Source: BNXB01 sp031556375 (lineage in GTDB: Bacteria; Bacteroidota; Bacteroidia; Bacteroidales; Azobacteroidaceae). From it: a DNA stretch of 64,000 nt. The DNA is taken from the NCBI GenBank assembly GCA_031556375.1, contig JAVBTA010000004.1, positions 1 through 64,000 on the forward strand, read 5' to 3'. Positions 8,124 through 17,142 of the stretch are shown here, piece after piece. The position numbers were made by a program, and so were the translations under genes. Under the pieces are notes generated by a model. It saw only the letters and a program-made list of their open reading frames with translations, was not told the origin of the DNA and did no database searches. Each line of letters begins with the position of its first letter. Position 1 is the first letter of the stretch.

Positions 8124-9059
8124 TTATTTAGCGTCAGCTGTATCGTAGCTTTTCTTAACTAATGGACAAGCCAATAAATAGTCTAAACTACGCTTTACAC
8201 TCTCAAACGGAGAAAAATTATATCTTTCAACTTCTACGATAATATGTTTTGCTCCTGATTTTTCAATGTTATTGAAGATCGCATCAAAACCAACCATTCC
8301 ACTTTGGCCAAGTTCTTTATGATCTTTGATGTGCAATAATTCAAAGCGATTCGGATATTTTTCGAAATATTCAACAGGTGATTGTCCACCTCTAACTACC
8401 CAATATACATCCATTTCGAAGAAGACCAAGTCAGGATTGGTGTTTTCCACCATGTAGTCGTACATCTTCACTTTTTTATGGTTTTCTTCTCCTTCAACTT
8501 TAAATTCGTATACTTTTTCGAGTTCAAAAGCATGGTTGTGATAACCAAACTTCATACCTTGAGCTTTACATTTTTCACCTATTTGATTGTAATAATCGCA
8601 ATAAACTTTCAAACCTTCCAAGGTTTCTGGAGTTGGCATTGAAGGAGTTACAATATATTTCATTCCTGCAGCTTTGTGAGCAGTAATACACTGATCCCAC
8701 CATGCCCATACATCGTCCCATTTAATTGAATCAGGATTAGTTGATTCCAAAGCTTTTCCTGTATGGGAAGAAAGCACTTGCAATCCGGCTCCTTCAATCG
8801 CTGCTTTATATTCTTCAGGAGTTTGTCCATAAAATTTACCATCTCCATAATTAGCCGCTTCAGTAGTAGTATATCCCATCTCACCCAGGACTTTAATCGA
8901 TTCTGCAAATCCTGAAAAATCTTTCTTGATACTATCTCTTACAGAATAAAGCTGGATTCCAATGTCTTTTTTTTCTACTTTAGGCGTTTTGTCTGCCGGT
9001 TGACAAGAACACATCATTGCAATGACAAGCAATGGGCAAAAGAGTTTTAATGTTTTCAT
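8124..9059 (-). CDS. Secreted sugar phosphate isomerase/epimerase-like lipoprotein
   Basis: This 311-residue protein has a lipoprotein signal (MMCSCQ, lipid-accepting Cys at 19) followed by a xylose-isomerase-like TIM barrel. Seen blocks are IGIQLYSVRDSIKKDF, the metal-binding style YHNHAFELEKV, FFEMDVYWVVRGG, LLHIKDHKELG and IIVEVERY, whose E, D and H residues match the usual divalent metal site. Exported members of this family are common in Bacteroidetes and act on sugars or cyclitols in the periplasm, but the substrate is unknown. A minus-strand -7 box lies at 9119-9126. Confidence 0.88.
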   Translation of the reverse strand: MKTLKLFCPLLVIAMMCSCQPADKTPKVEKKDIGIQLYSVRDSIKKDFSGFAESIKVLGEMGYTTTEAANYGDGKFYGQTPEEYKAAIEGAGLQVLSSHTGKALESTNPDSIKWDDVWAWWDQCITAHKAAGMKYIVTPSMPTPETLEGLKVYCDYYNQIGEKCKAQGMKFGYHNHAFELEKVYEFKVEGEENHKKVKMYDYMVENTNPDLVFFEMDVYWVVRGGQSPVEYFEKYPNRFELLHIKDHKELGQSGMVGFDAIFNNIEKSGAKHIIVEVERYNFSPFESVKRSLDYLLACPLVKKSYDTADAK

Positions 9060-9118
9060 GCGATTAATTTAATTGTTAACACTATATTTTTTTTAGTAAA
9101 TTCTTTTTCTACAAGCTA

Positions 9119-9164
9119 CAAAGATACAATTTTTTTGATAATTCAACAGGTTTATTTAATTTTG
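9119..9164. promoter_or_regulatory. Divergent promoters between the TIM-barrel lipoprotein and tcdA
   Basis: Plus strand: TTG at 9135-9137, a 19-base spacer and TAATTTTG at 9157-9164, giving a start near 9171 and a short leader to the ATG at 9184. Minus strand: TATCTTTG read from 9126 to 9119, with a candidate TTG 17 bases upstream. Confidence 0.6.
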
Positions 9165-9183
9165 TAAGACATTTGATAATTTT

Positions 9184-9894
9184 ATGGAAAATTTGATATT
9201 TCAGCGAACGGAATTACTTCTGGGGCAAGAATGTATGGAACATTTGTCCCGGATCAGAGTGATTGTTTTTGGTGTAGGAGGAGTCGGCAGTTGGTGTATA
9301 GAATCGCTTATCAGATCCGGAATACTAAATATAACTATTGTTGATTCAGACACAATTTGTGCCTCAAATATCAACCGCCAACTACATGCAACAACTCAAA
9401 CGATCGGTCTGTCGAAAACAGAAACGATGAAAAAACGGTTGCTGGAAATCAATCCGGATGCAAATGTATTGGCTCTGGATATGCGGTATGATGAAAGCAC
9501 ATCATCTTCTTTTAATTTAGGGAGCTATGATTATATAATTGATGCTATCGATAGTTTGAGTTGCAAGGCTCATCTTATTCAGACAGCGACAAATACGACG
9601 GCGACTTTTTTCTCGTCTATGGGAGCTGCTTTAAAACTAGATCCATCCAGGATCAAAACCGCAGAATTTTGGAAAGTATACGGTTGTCCTCTTGCGGCTG
9701 CTTTGAGGAGAAAACTGCGAAAAGAAAGAATGCAGACAAAGAAGTTCACCTGCGTTTTCAGTGACGAATTACTTTCAAATCAGACGGAGGGTAATGCTAA
9801 TGGTACTGTCATGCATGTAACTGCTACGTTTGGTCTTACCATTGCAAGTTTGGTCATCAGAGATGTTTTCAAAAATTATTCAGGCTTAAAATAA
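9184..9894 (+). CDS. tcdA: tRNA threonylcarbamoyladenosine dehydratase (TcdA/CsdL, ThiF/E1 family)
   Basis: This 236-residue cytosolic enzyme would cyclise the t6A base at position 37 of ANN-decoding tRNAs in an ATP-dependent reaction. The adenylation motif GVGGVGSWCIESLIRSGI sits at about residues 32-49, followed by the DSDTICASNINRQLHA block with its Asn-x-x-Arg-Gln core and YDYIIDAIDSL-type strand. The C-terminal block GNANGTVMHVTATFG fits TcdA better than MoeB or ThiF, and no thiamine or molybdopterin genes are nearby. Confidence 0.88.
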   Translation: MENLIFQRTELLLGQECMEHLSRIRVIVFGVGGVGSWCIESLIRSGILNITIVDSDTICASNINRQLHATTQTIGLSKTETMKKRLLEINPDANVLALDMRYDESTSSSFNLGSYDYIIDAIDSLSCKAHLIQTATNTTATFFSSMGAALKLDPSRIKTAEFWKVYGCPLAAALRRKLRKERMQTKKFTCVFSDELLSNQTEGNANGTVMHVTATFGLTIASLVIRDVFKNYSGLK

Positions 9895-9926
9895 CGTGAG
9901 TTGGAAGAATAAAATTCGGCTTTAGC

Positions 9927-9973
9927 TTGCCGCAGAGCGGCAACGTCTTAGCAGCCGTGGACGCTAGTCCACG
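9927..9973. repeat. Two tandem GC-rich hairpins between convergent genes
   Basis: TTGCCGC-AGA-GCGGCAA (9927-9943) and CGTGGAC-GCTA-GTCCACG (9956-9973) are both perfect 7-bp stems lying 12 bases apart between tcdA and alaS. There is no T tract. They could act as a bidirectional transcript end or as a REP-like extragenic palindrome. Confidence 0.6.
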
Positions 9974-9993
9974 ACCACATTTAAACTTTTATG

Positions 9994-12606
9994 TTATATT
10001 TTTCCGAGTATTTCATCCAGTGCCACTGCCAGTCCGCCGACATCTTTTCCTCCTGCCGTTGCAAAATGAGGTTGTCCGCCACCGCCACCCTGAATTTTTT
10101 TAGCAGCATCACGAACAATCTGAGACGCATTCAAGCCCTGTGCAACCAGATCATCACTGATCATAAGTGTCAGCATTGGTTTCCCTTCTGATTCAGTTGC
10201 CGCAGCAAAATACATCTTTGAAGGGAATTCTCCTCTCAATTGGAAAGCAATATCTTTAATGGCCTCCGCAGGGAAAAATCCTTTGCAAACAAGCACAGTA
10301 ACTCCATTTATTTCCTTCTTATTTTCTATAATGGATTTTTTCAGAATCATGATCTTTTCTTTCATGATTTCTTCCATTTGTTTTTTCAATTCAACATTCT
10401 CTTCAATAAATTTACGGATGGCCTGAACAACATCCGGAGCATTATTGAATAATGAACGGGTCTCACGAATCATGTCCTGTTGCAGGTAGAAAAAATTCTC
10501 ACAGTTTTCTGCCGTAATAGCCTCAATACGACGTACTCCCGCAGCAATAGAGCTTTCTCCTACAATCCGGAACGTACCGATACAACCTGTTGCTGAAATA
10601 TGGGTACCCCCACAAAGTTCCAACGAACTACCAAAACGAACTACCCTGACATCATCTCCATATTTTTCACCGAAAAGAGCCATTGCTCCCATGGTTTTCG
10701 CTTCTTCAATCGGCACATGACGTTTTTCATCCAGTGATATATTTTCACGGATCTTAGCTGTCACTAGTTTTTCTATTTCACGTATCTCCTCATCGGTCAC
10801 TTTCTGGAAATGAGAAAAGTCGAATCTCAACGAATCCGGAGAAACATACGAACCTTTCTGTTCCACATGGGTTCCCAGGACTTCACGTAAAGCCTCGTGC
10901 AATAAGTGAGTTGCGGTATGATTACATTCGGTTGCACGACGTTTTTCTTCATTAATTTTTGTTTTGAAAACAGCGGTCACATCCGCAGGAAGTTTTTTAG
11001 ATAAATGAACCGCCAGATTATTTTCACGTTTAGTATCAAAGATCTCGATACTATGTCCTTCTTCATCAATAAACACGCCACAATCGCCGACCTGGCCTCC
11101 CATTTCCGCATAAAAAGGCGTACGATCGAATACTATCTGATAGAATTCACTATTTTTTTGTTTCACCTGACGATAACGCAGGATTTGTGAATCCGCTTCA
11201 ATCATATCGTATCCTACGAATTCAGGGTCACCTTCTTTCAGAACTACCCAGTCGCCGGTCTCAACTGATGCCGCATTACGGGCACGTTCTTTTTGTTTTT
11301 GCATTTCCGTATCAAAACCGGCTTTATCAACCTCCATTTGATTTTCACGCAGGATCAATTCTGTCAGGTCAAGAGGGAATCCATATGTGTCATACAAAGT
11401 AAACGCATTCGTCCCGTCAATGATTTTCGATCCTTTGCTACGAACTTCATCCATGGCTTTATCCAACAACTTGATTCCCGTCTCCAAAGTACGAAGGAAA
11501 GAATCTTCTTCTTCTTTTATTACTTTTTCAATCAGGGTTTGTTGAGCCTGTAGTTCAGGATAAGCATCTCCCATTGTATCAATAAGAGCCGGGAGCAAGC
11601 GGTACATAAATGCCTTTTTCTGCTCGAGGAATGTATATCCGTAACGTACCGCACGACGAAGAATACGACGAATCACATAACCGGCTTTTGCATTCGAAGG
11701 CAATTGTCCATCTGTAATAGAAAATGAAATTGTGCGGATATGGTCGGCAATCACACGCATCGCAATATCTTTCTTTTCGTCTTGTCCGTACGTGTTTCCG
11801 GTTATTTCTCCAATCGACCTGATAATCGGTTGGAAGACATCGGTATCGTAATTCGATGTTTTTCCCTGGATGGTCATGCACAAACGCTCAAAGCCCATTC
11901 CGGTATCGATCACCTTTGCAGGAAGTGAATCAAGTGAACTATCTGCTTTTCTGTTATATTGCATGAACACAAGGTTCCATATTTCAATCACTTGCGGATG
12001 GTCTTTATTAACCAATGTAGCGCCATCGATTTTAGCCTTTTCTGAGTCAGGACGGTTATCTACGTGAATCTCTGAACAAGGGCCACAAGGTCCCGTATCC
12101 CCCATTTCCCAGAAATTATCTTTCTTATTTCCGTTGATGATACGGTTCTTTGGCAGATAATGTTCCCAATATCCGGCAGCTTCATCGTCACGGGATAATT
12201 TTTCGGCAGGACTACCTTCAAAGACAGTTACATATAATTTATCCGGACTGATCTTCAACACCCCGGTCAGATATTCCCATGCCCAATCGATAGCTTCTTT
12301 TTTGAAATAATCGCCGAACGACCAGTTTCCAAGCATTTCAAACATGGTATGATGATAAGTATCATGTCCAACTTCTTCCAAATCATTGTGTTTTCCGCTT
12401 ACGCGTAAACATTTCTGAGAATCGGCAACACGCGGATATTTTACAGGGGCATTCCCTAGAATTACGTCTTTAAATTGATTCATTCCCGCATTGGTAAACA
12501 TCAATGTAGGGTCGTCCTTGATCACCATCGGTGCGGAAGGAACTATTTTATGGCCTTTTGATTCAAAAAAATCCTTAAATGATTGACGAAGTTCTTTAGC
12601 TGTCAT
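9994..12606 (-). CDS. alaS: Alanine--tRNA ligase
   Basis: This 870-residue class II synthetase charges tRNA-Ala. The N-terminal catalytic domain is complete (FKDFFESKGHKIVPSAPM, then MFTNAGMNQFKDVI, CLRVSGKHNDLEEVG). The editing domain carries its zinc-binding HTATH pair and the distal CGGTH motif near residue 665. The C-terminal C-Ala domain ends with the GGGGGQPHFATAGG block. Length fits the family. It is transcribed alone from a promoter at about 12781. Confidence 0.97.
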   Translation of the reverse strand: MTAKELRQSFKDFFESKGHKIVPSAPMVIKDDPTLMFTNAGMNQFKDVILGNAPVKYPRVADSQKCLRVSGKHNDLEEVGHDTYHHTMFEMLGNWSFGDYFKKEAIDWAWEYLTGVLKISPDKLYVTVFEGSPAEKLSRDDEAAGYWEHYLPKNRIINGNKKDNFWEMGDTGPCGPCSEIHVDNRPDSEKAKIDGATLVNKDHPQVIEIWNLVFMQYNRKADSSLDSLPAKVIDTGMGFERLCMTIQGKTSNYDTDVFQPIIRSIGEITGNTYGQDEKKDIAMRVIADHIRTISFSITDGQLPSNAKAGYVIRRILRRAVRYGYTFLEQKKAFMYRLLPALIDTMGDAYPELQAQQTLIEKVIKEEEDSFLRTLETGIKLLDKAMDEVRSKGSKIIDGTNAFTLYDTYGFPLDLTELILRENQMEVDKAGFDTEMQKQKERARNAASVETGDWVVLKEGDPEFVGYDMIEADSQILRYRQVKQKNSEFYQIVFDRTPFYAEMGGQVGDCGVFIDEEGHSIEIFDTKRENNLAVHLSKKLPADVTAVFKTKINEEKRRATECNHTATHLLHEALREVLGTHVEQKGSYVSPDSLRFDFSHFQKVTDEEIREIEKLVTAKIRENISLDEKRHVPIEEAKTMGAMALFGEKYGDDVRVVRFGSSLELCGGTHISATGCIGTFRIVGESSIAAGVRRIEAITAENCENFFYLQQDMIRETRSLFNNAPDVVQAIRKFIEENVELKKQMEEIMKEKIMILKKSIIENKKEINGVTVLVCKGFFPAEAIKDIAFQLRGEFPSKMYFAAATESEGKPMLTLMISDDLVAQGLNASQIVRDAAKKIQGGGGGQPHFATAGGKDVGGLAVALDEILGKI

Positions 12607-12684
12607 GTTATTTTTGTTCTATTATTGTTTGTTTTTTAAAGGAATTTGAGGTTAAATGGAGCCTAAAAGAGCCCAAATCATGGC

Positions 12685-12710
12685 AGTTAAAACCTCCGCA
12701 CGTTTTAACT
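12685..12710. repeat. Small inverted repeat in the alaS-M23 intergenic region
   Basis: AGTTAAAAC (12685-12693) pairs with GTTTTAACT (12702-12710) across an 8-base loop. It lies in the alaS leader, 75 bases before the alaS start, and could be a leader hairpin. Confidence 0.4.
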
Positions 12711-12770
12711 TTTGCAACCCCTTTTTTAATTCTCTGCAACTCCCTTTAACTCCTTTTCTTGGAAATTAAC

Positions 12771-12801
12771 TTGCAAAAGTACAGCAAATAAATTACTTTT
12801 G
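12771..12801. promoter_or_regulatory. Overlapping divergent promoters for alaS and the M23 peptidase gene
   Basis: Plus strand: TTG at 12771-12773, a 20-base spacer and TACTTTTG at 12794-12801. Minus strand: TACTTTTG read from 12781 to 12774. The two boxes form an inverted pair only 12 bases apart, so polymerases at the two promoters would compete. Confidence 0.65.
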
Positions 12802-12828
12802 CCATAATAAATTACTGATTTTTAATTA

Positions 12829-13797
12829 ATGCGTAATATTTTTTACCGGTACAATCCACAAACATTAAGTTTCGAGCGTGTTTTCCCTTCCTGGAAAAAG
12901 CGCATAGCATCAGTTTTCAGACATTTGTTCATTGGTGTGATTATCGGTGTCGGCTTATTTGCTTTTGCAATGTATGCTTTCGACTCTCCACGTGAACAGC
13001 AATTGAAAAAAGATAATAAATTATTAAAAACTCAATATAAAATTCTTTCCCAGAAGCAGAATGAGACTCAGAAAGTATTGGATGACTTGCAACAACGCGA
13101 CAATCAACTTTACCGGGCAATTTTTCAAGCAGATCCTATTCCTGAATCGATCAGGAAACCGGGATATGGCGGGACTAACCGTTACGAGCACCTGATGAAT
13201 ATGCCAAACTCTGATTTGGTAATTTCTGTCACCCAGAAAATGGATATGATCTCCAAGCAATTATATATCCAGTCTAATTCCTTCGATGAAATCGCCAACA
13301 TGATCACAACCCAGGAAGATCGTCTGAAATGTATTCCGGCTATACAACCGGTAGCAAATAAAGACCTCAAGAAAATGGCTTCCGGGTATGGGATGCGTAT
13401 CGACCCTATATATCGAACTCCCCGTTTTCACTCCGGCATGGACTTCAGTGCAAAAACAGGTACGGAAATTTATGCGACAGGAGATGGTGTCGTGGAAAAA
13501 GCCGAAAGATATTCGGAATATGGTAATTGCGTCGTTATCAATCATGGATACGGATACAAAACGCTTTATGGCCATTGTGACCGGATCAATGTACGAAACG
13601 GACAAAAAGTAACCCGAGGTGAAGTAATTGCATATGTAGGCAATACCGGAAAATCAACAGGACCGCACTTACATTATGAAGTAATTGTAAGAGGGGAATA
13701 TGACAACCCTGCAAAATATTACTTCATGGATCTTACTCCGGAAGAATATACCCGGATGATTGAAATGGCGGAGAACCATGGACAGGTCATGGACTGA
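12829..13797 (+). CDS. M23 family metallopeptidase (cell-wall endopeptidase)
   Basis: This 322-residue protein has a cytosolic N-terminus, one membrane segment (about residues 30-50), a coiled coil (about 55-95) and a C-terminal LytM/M23 domain in the periplasm. Zinc ligands are visible: H201 and D205 in FHSGMDFS and H282 in PHLHYE, with H280 as the catalytic partner. It would cleave peptide cross-links in peptidoglycan. The topology resembles the MepM and Csd-type peptidases that shape the cell wall, and the coiled coil may bind a partner. A MerR-type gene follows 25 bases later. Confidence 0.92.
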   Translation: MRNIFYRYNPQTLSFERVFPSWKKRIASVFRHLFIGVIIGVGLFAFAMYAFDSPREQQLKKDNKLLKTQYKILSQKQNETQKVLDDLQQRDNQLYRAIFQADPIPESIRKPGYGGTNRYEHLMNMPNSDLVISVTQKMDMISKQLYIQSNSFDEIANMITTQEDRLKCIPAIQPVANKDLKKMASGYGMRIDPIYRTPRFHSGMDFSAKTGTEIYATGDGVVEKAERYSEYGNCVVINHGYGYKTLYGHCDRINVRNGQKVTRGEVIAYVGNTGKSTGPHLHYEVIVRGEYDNPAKYYFMDLTPEEYTRMIEMAENHGQVMD

Positions 13798-13822
13798 GGA
13801 GGGAGTTAAAGGAATATTAAAG

Positions 13823-14185
13823 ATGAAGAAGTTTAGGCAAGAAAAAATATTTTATTCGATTAGTGAGGTAGCGCAAATGTTTGACGTCAATGAGTCATTG
13901 TTGCGTTACTGGGAGAAGGAATTCCCATCAATTAATCCTGCGAAAACGGCAAAGGGTACACGCCAATATCGCAAAGAAGATATCGAAGCCGTACGCCTTG
14001 TATATCATTTAGTTAAGGAGAAGGGACTTACCCTTGCCGGAGCAAAACAAAAACTGAAAGAAAATAAAGAAGACGTTGTCCAAAATGAAGAAATCATTTT
14101 CAGACTTAAGAATGTACGGGATGAATTAGTTGCACTCAGGAATGAGTTTGATGAAATGGAGAAGCAAATGCCGGAAATAAATTAA
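13823..14185 (+). CDS. MerR-type transcriptional regulator
   Basis: This 120-residue regulator has a winged helix at residues 4-75 (FYSISEVAQMFDVNESLLRYWEKEFP, then GTRQYRKEDIEAVRLVYHLV) and a C-terminal coiled coil for dimerisation (residues 85-118). A longer frame opens at 13760, but that overlaps the M23 gene; the ATG at 13823 gives the usual MerR N-terminus and is my choice. No effector domain or Cys cluster is present, so a metal or drug is not implied. Co-transcription with the cell-wall peptidase is likely. Confidence 0.85.
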   Translation: MKKFRQEKIFYSISEVAQMFDVNESLLRYWEKEFPSINPAKTAKGTRQYRKEDIEAVRLVYHLVKEKGLTLAGAKQKLKENKEDVVQNEEIIFRLKNVRDELVALRNEFDEMEKQMPEIN

Positions 14186-14419
14186 AAAAACTTGGCCTGT
14201 ATAGGCATACAAACAAATGTGCATGCGAAAATTTTTCTTCTCATTTTGATAAAAATTAGGTTACAATTAACGAAAATTTAAGACTAATTTAACTAGCTTG
14301 ACCGGATAATAAGTCAATGGAACACAAAATTAGTCATTTTAAATGGCAAATACAAGAAACGTAAATGTATGAATGTTATTTTTTTTGCACCTTCTTTTCA
14401 TAATTTAAAAATAATTATA

Positions 14420-14665
14420 TATATTTGTAACGATTATTGTAATCACAGATGTGCATAATTTAGAAATATCTCAATGAAAGTCTCTTTTAATAGGGTTCCT
14501 ACAAGTTTATCGATCAAATTTAACACTTTAAATTTGGTTGGTTCATTCTTTAAATTAGAGAGAGAGAGAGAGACTCTCTTGTACGCGCGCGTTAAGTAAG
14601 CATTTTTTTTTAATTTATAACTACATAGCCTATCCAAACTCTAAGAGTTCGGATAGGCTTTCTCT
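14420..14665 (+). ncRNA. Candidate structured leader or small RNA, GA-tract/CG-palindrome type (copy A)
   Basis: This sits in the 546-base gap before the tubulin-like operon. It begins with a perfect -7 box (TATATTTG, 14420-14427; the -33 element is weak), so a transcript would start near 14434. Next come a GA-dinucleotide tract (14556-14573) ending in ACTCTCT that can fold back on it, the palindrome ACGCGCGCGT (14583-14592), and a hairpin with a 9-bp perfect stem (AGCCTATCC 14627-14635 with GGATAGGCT 14651-14659). I see no clear second promoter between the hairpin and the ATG at 14732, so it may be an attenuator for the operon. The same plan recurs at 49711-50101. No Rfam family could be checked. 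Confidence 0.45.
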
Positions 14666-14731
14666 ATTTGCCATTCCCCTCTACATGCTAATAAGAATTT
14701 AAAAATCAACTATATATAAAACTATAAAATT

Positions 14732-15094
14732 ATGGCAACAGAAACTGTATTTTTAGACGAAGGAGGCGTAAAAGTCACAAATGCGCGTTTTGTAGTATTT
14801 GGCAAAACTCATGCATTAGCCGGGGTAACATCAGTAAGTTCTTACAAAATAAGTCCAAACAGAAAGGGCCCTATTATTTTAATAGTCATTGGATTATTAT
14901 CGCTTGCGATAATAAAAGAATATGCTTTTATTGTGATTGCTCTTGGTATTTTATGGTGGATATTACAAAAAAGCACATACAAAGTACATATAGAAAGTGC
15001 CTCTGGAGCTTTTGATGCACTGGAAAGTCGGGATGAGTCATTCATTGACAGGGTTGTGAATGCTTTGAATGACGCAATCGTACATCGAGGATAA
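14732..15094 (+). CDS. DUF6232-like small membrane protein
   Basis: This 120-residue protein starts with a short beta-rich domain (ETVFLDEGGVKVTNARFVVFG, then THALAGVTSVSSYKI), has two adjacent membrane segments (about residues 48-80) and ends with a second strand-rich part (YKVHIESASGAFDALESRD). The order matches the DUF6232 family as I remember it, in which a split PH-like fold flanks a helical hairpin. No function is known to me. It is the first gene after leader A; 109 bases separate it from the next gene, so it may be the first member of the operon or a separate unit. Confidence 0.7.
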   Translation: MATETVFLDEGGVKVTNARFVVFGKTHALAGVTSVSSYKISPNRKGPIILIVIGLLSLAIIKEYAFIVIALGILWWILQKSTYKVHIESASGAFDALESRDESFIDRVVNALNDAIVHRG

Positions 15095-15203
15095 ATTAAA
15101 AGTTGGAAATGAAACTCCGGGCACAATTCAATACACTTCGGAGTTTCGTTGATTTTATATCTATGAGAATTCTGAATATTCTCAGAATGAAATTTCAATA
15201 AAT

Positions 15204-16637
15204 ATGATTAAATACAATACTCGTTTTTTTTCTGGTATATTATTGATTCTTTTTTTCTTTGCTGGTTGTTCAAATCATTATCAAGAGGATTTCGACAAGG
15301 CTCTTAACAGGGCAGTAAAGAATAATGACGTAAAAGAAGCTCAATGGAAGAGTCTGTTGAAAATCCTCGATACTGCTGTAGACAACGGAGTTACCTTAAC
15401 CCAAGATGTATCCACAAAGGAAGAATTAATCCAATACATCTGGGAACACTATCCAGATATAAATGGAAGTGTTACAGATCTTGTACGTAAAGTCACAAGA
15501 CTTGACACTCTGAATATCTATCTGGAAAATTCTGTCAGTATGAAAGGGTATTTTCCTAAAGGAGGTAACCTGAAATTCGCAGAACCTATAATAGGGCTCT
15601 ACAATTTAGGAGGAGAAAGTGCAGCAATTCAGACTCTCCTCGTGGGAAACGATATCTTAAAGAAAGATCCTAAACAATTTAGAAGTGAAATCTCTAATGG
15701 AGACATTGCCGTGGGTAAAGAGTCTCCATTAGCCGACATCTTTTCAAGAATCATTAATGATACGGAAGAAAATGAAGTTTCATTCCTGATTACGGATGCC
15801 ATTATGAGCGGAAGCAATAAAGACATTGCCAATAACAGGGAATATAACTATGTTCACCGTGCCGAATTACGTCAAGAGATCCGCGAGACATTTCAGCAGG
15901 CCAGAAAGAAAAACCTATCAGTATTGGTTTATCGGTTTGAATGTCCCTTTAAAGGAATATATTACGATTATAAAAATGCGCATAAAGAGATCTCCGTATC
16001 TAACAGACCATATTTTATATTTGCATTCGGGAATCAGCAACAACTGAACATTGTAATGGAAAATGCACGGAAAGAACCGGATTTTAGACCAGATGATATG
16101 ATGTTTGTGGGACAAAATTATAAAACGGTCGACACATATAAAATTAAAGCAATAAAAGGGTCTGAATATACTCCGAACAACGTAGGAAAAGCAATCGAAT
16201 ATAAATCTGTAGCAACACATGATGCGGAAATCGGGATCAATGTGAATTTAGGAAATTTACCTTCCTATATGCAAAAAATAGAATTTATTAAAAATAATTT
16301 ACGATTGACAACGATAGATACTTCAACAAAAAAAGAAATTGACTGTACAAATTTTCTAGATGATGTTGAAGAAACAGATTCCAAAACGAAAGAATTTATT
16401 TTCAGGTTACTCATAGACAAGAACTTTTTGCTGAATCTACCGCAAGCTATCACACTGAGAATAGGTTCAGAACAGGACTCCTGGTATAAAACATACTCAT
16501 TGGAAAAAGATGATGACATATTAGCCAATGATAATAAAACTTTTTCTCTGGATTATCTGATTGAAGGTATTCTTTTAGGGATGGAAACTGAAAAACTCCC
16601 TGACATTTTAAATATAAAACTAAATATAAAAAAATAA
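15204..16637 (+). CDS. vWA-like lipoprotein of the tubulin/actin-like operon
   Basis: This 477-residue protein has a lipoprotein signal (FFFAGCS, lipid Cys at 22), a helical region (residues 25-95) and then an alpha/beta domain resembling a von Willebrand A fold: LNIYLENSVSMKGYF (ENSVSM at 108-113, in place of the DxSxS metal site), VSFLITDAIMSG (D198) and LSVLVYRFECPFKG. The usual first Asp is Glu. The C-terminal 140 residues look like a beta-sandwich. It is likely anchored in the periplasm or outer membrane and may bind a protein partner. It ends four bases before the next gene. Confidence 0.7.
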   Translation: MIKYNTRFFSGILLILFFFAGCSNHYQEDFDKALNRAVKNNDVKEAQWKSLLKILDTAVDNGVTLTQDVSTKEELIQYIWEHYPDINGSVTDLVRKVTRLDTLNIYLENSVSMKGYFPKGGNLKFAEPIIGLYNLGGESAAIQTLLVGNDILKKDPKQFRSEISNGDIAVGKESPLADIFSRIINDTEENEVSFLITDAIMSGSNKDIANNREYNYVHRAELRQEIRETFQQARKKNLSVLVYRFECPFKGIYYDYKNAHKEISVSNRPYFIFAFGNQQQLNIVMENARKEPDFRPDDMMFVGQNYKTVDTYKIKAIKGSEYTPNNVGKAIEYKSVATHDAEIGINVNLGNLPSYMQKIEFIKNNLRLTTIDTSTKKEIDCTNFLDDVEETDSKTKEFIFRLLIDKNFLLNLPQAITLRIGSEQDSWYKTYSLEKDDDILANDNKTFSLDYLIEGILLGMETEKLPDILNIKLNIKK

Positions 16638-16641
16638 AACG

Positions 16642-17139
16642 ATGAATTGGTTATTTTATTTGGTTAGTGCCTCCGGATGGGCAACCGGAGATCAATGGGA
16701 CCTACCTCACAATTTATGGTATGAGGGGCAAAATGGGTATTTGTACGGAACCTTATTTGCCCTCGCTATCGCATTTCTATATTGCCTTTTTTATTTTAGA
16801 ATTTTCTCTAAGATGGCGAAAGGTATTCAACTTAAGATCGGGAACTGGATGTTTTTTATGATTTTATCTGCTATATCAACTTTTGCGATCACGTTCCTGT
16901 TTGCAAAAAAAGAGATTGTAAATTTTGCTGCTGCAAACGAATATTTCACAGAAGCAAGTCAATATCGGGATATTTTGAATTCGGGAACTCCAGATATGTG
17001 GATGTATGCTGCGGAATGCTCCTTGTTATGTTGTTTATTCTATTTTTTGCTATCATTTCTATTGAGGATAAATACAAAAGGAATGCATCTACCTTTTTCA
17101 ACAAAAACAAACAGACAACGGATTTCCAAAAATAAGTAA
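16642..17139 (+). CDS. Three-helix inner-membrane protein
   Basis: This 165-residue protein has three membrane segments (about residues 36-54, 69-87 and 121-141) and a basic C-terminal tail predicted on the cytosolic side. The N-terminal 30 residues (WATGDQWDLPHNLWYEGQNG) are rich in Trp and Gly. I recognise no family. Its position between the lipoprotein and the tubulin-like gene, with gaps of four and three bases, suggests it links them across the inner membrane. Confidence 0.75.
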   Translation: MNWLFYLVSASGWATGDQWDLPHNLWYEGQNGYLYGTLFALAIAFLYCLFYFRIFSKMAKGIQLKIGNWMFFMILSAISTFAITFLFAKKEIVNFAAANEYFTEASQYRDILNSGTPDMWMYAAECSLLCCLFYFLLSFLLRINTKGMHLPFSTKTNRQRISKNK

Positions 17140-17142
17140 ATT

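Noticed and set aside
14556..14573. GA-dinucleotide tract as a phase-variable coding repeat
   Set aside because: No gene frame crosses the tract here or at 49971-49990, so slippage would not switch a protein on or off.
14443..14637. 64-codon minus-strand frame in the gap before the tubulin-like operon
   Set aside because: It spans the GA tract and CG palindrome and its translation is low complexity; structure of the leader explains the sequence better.
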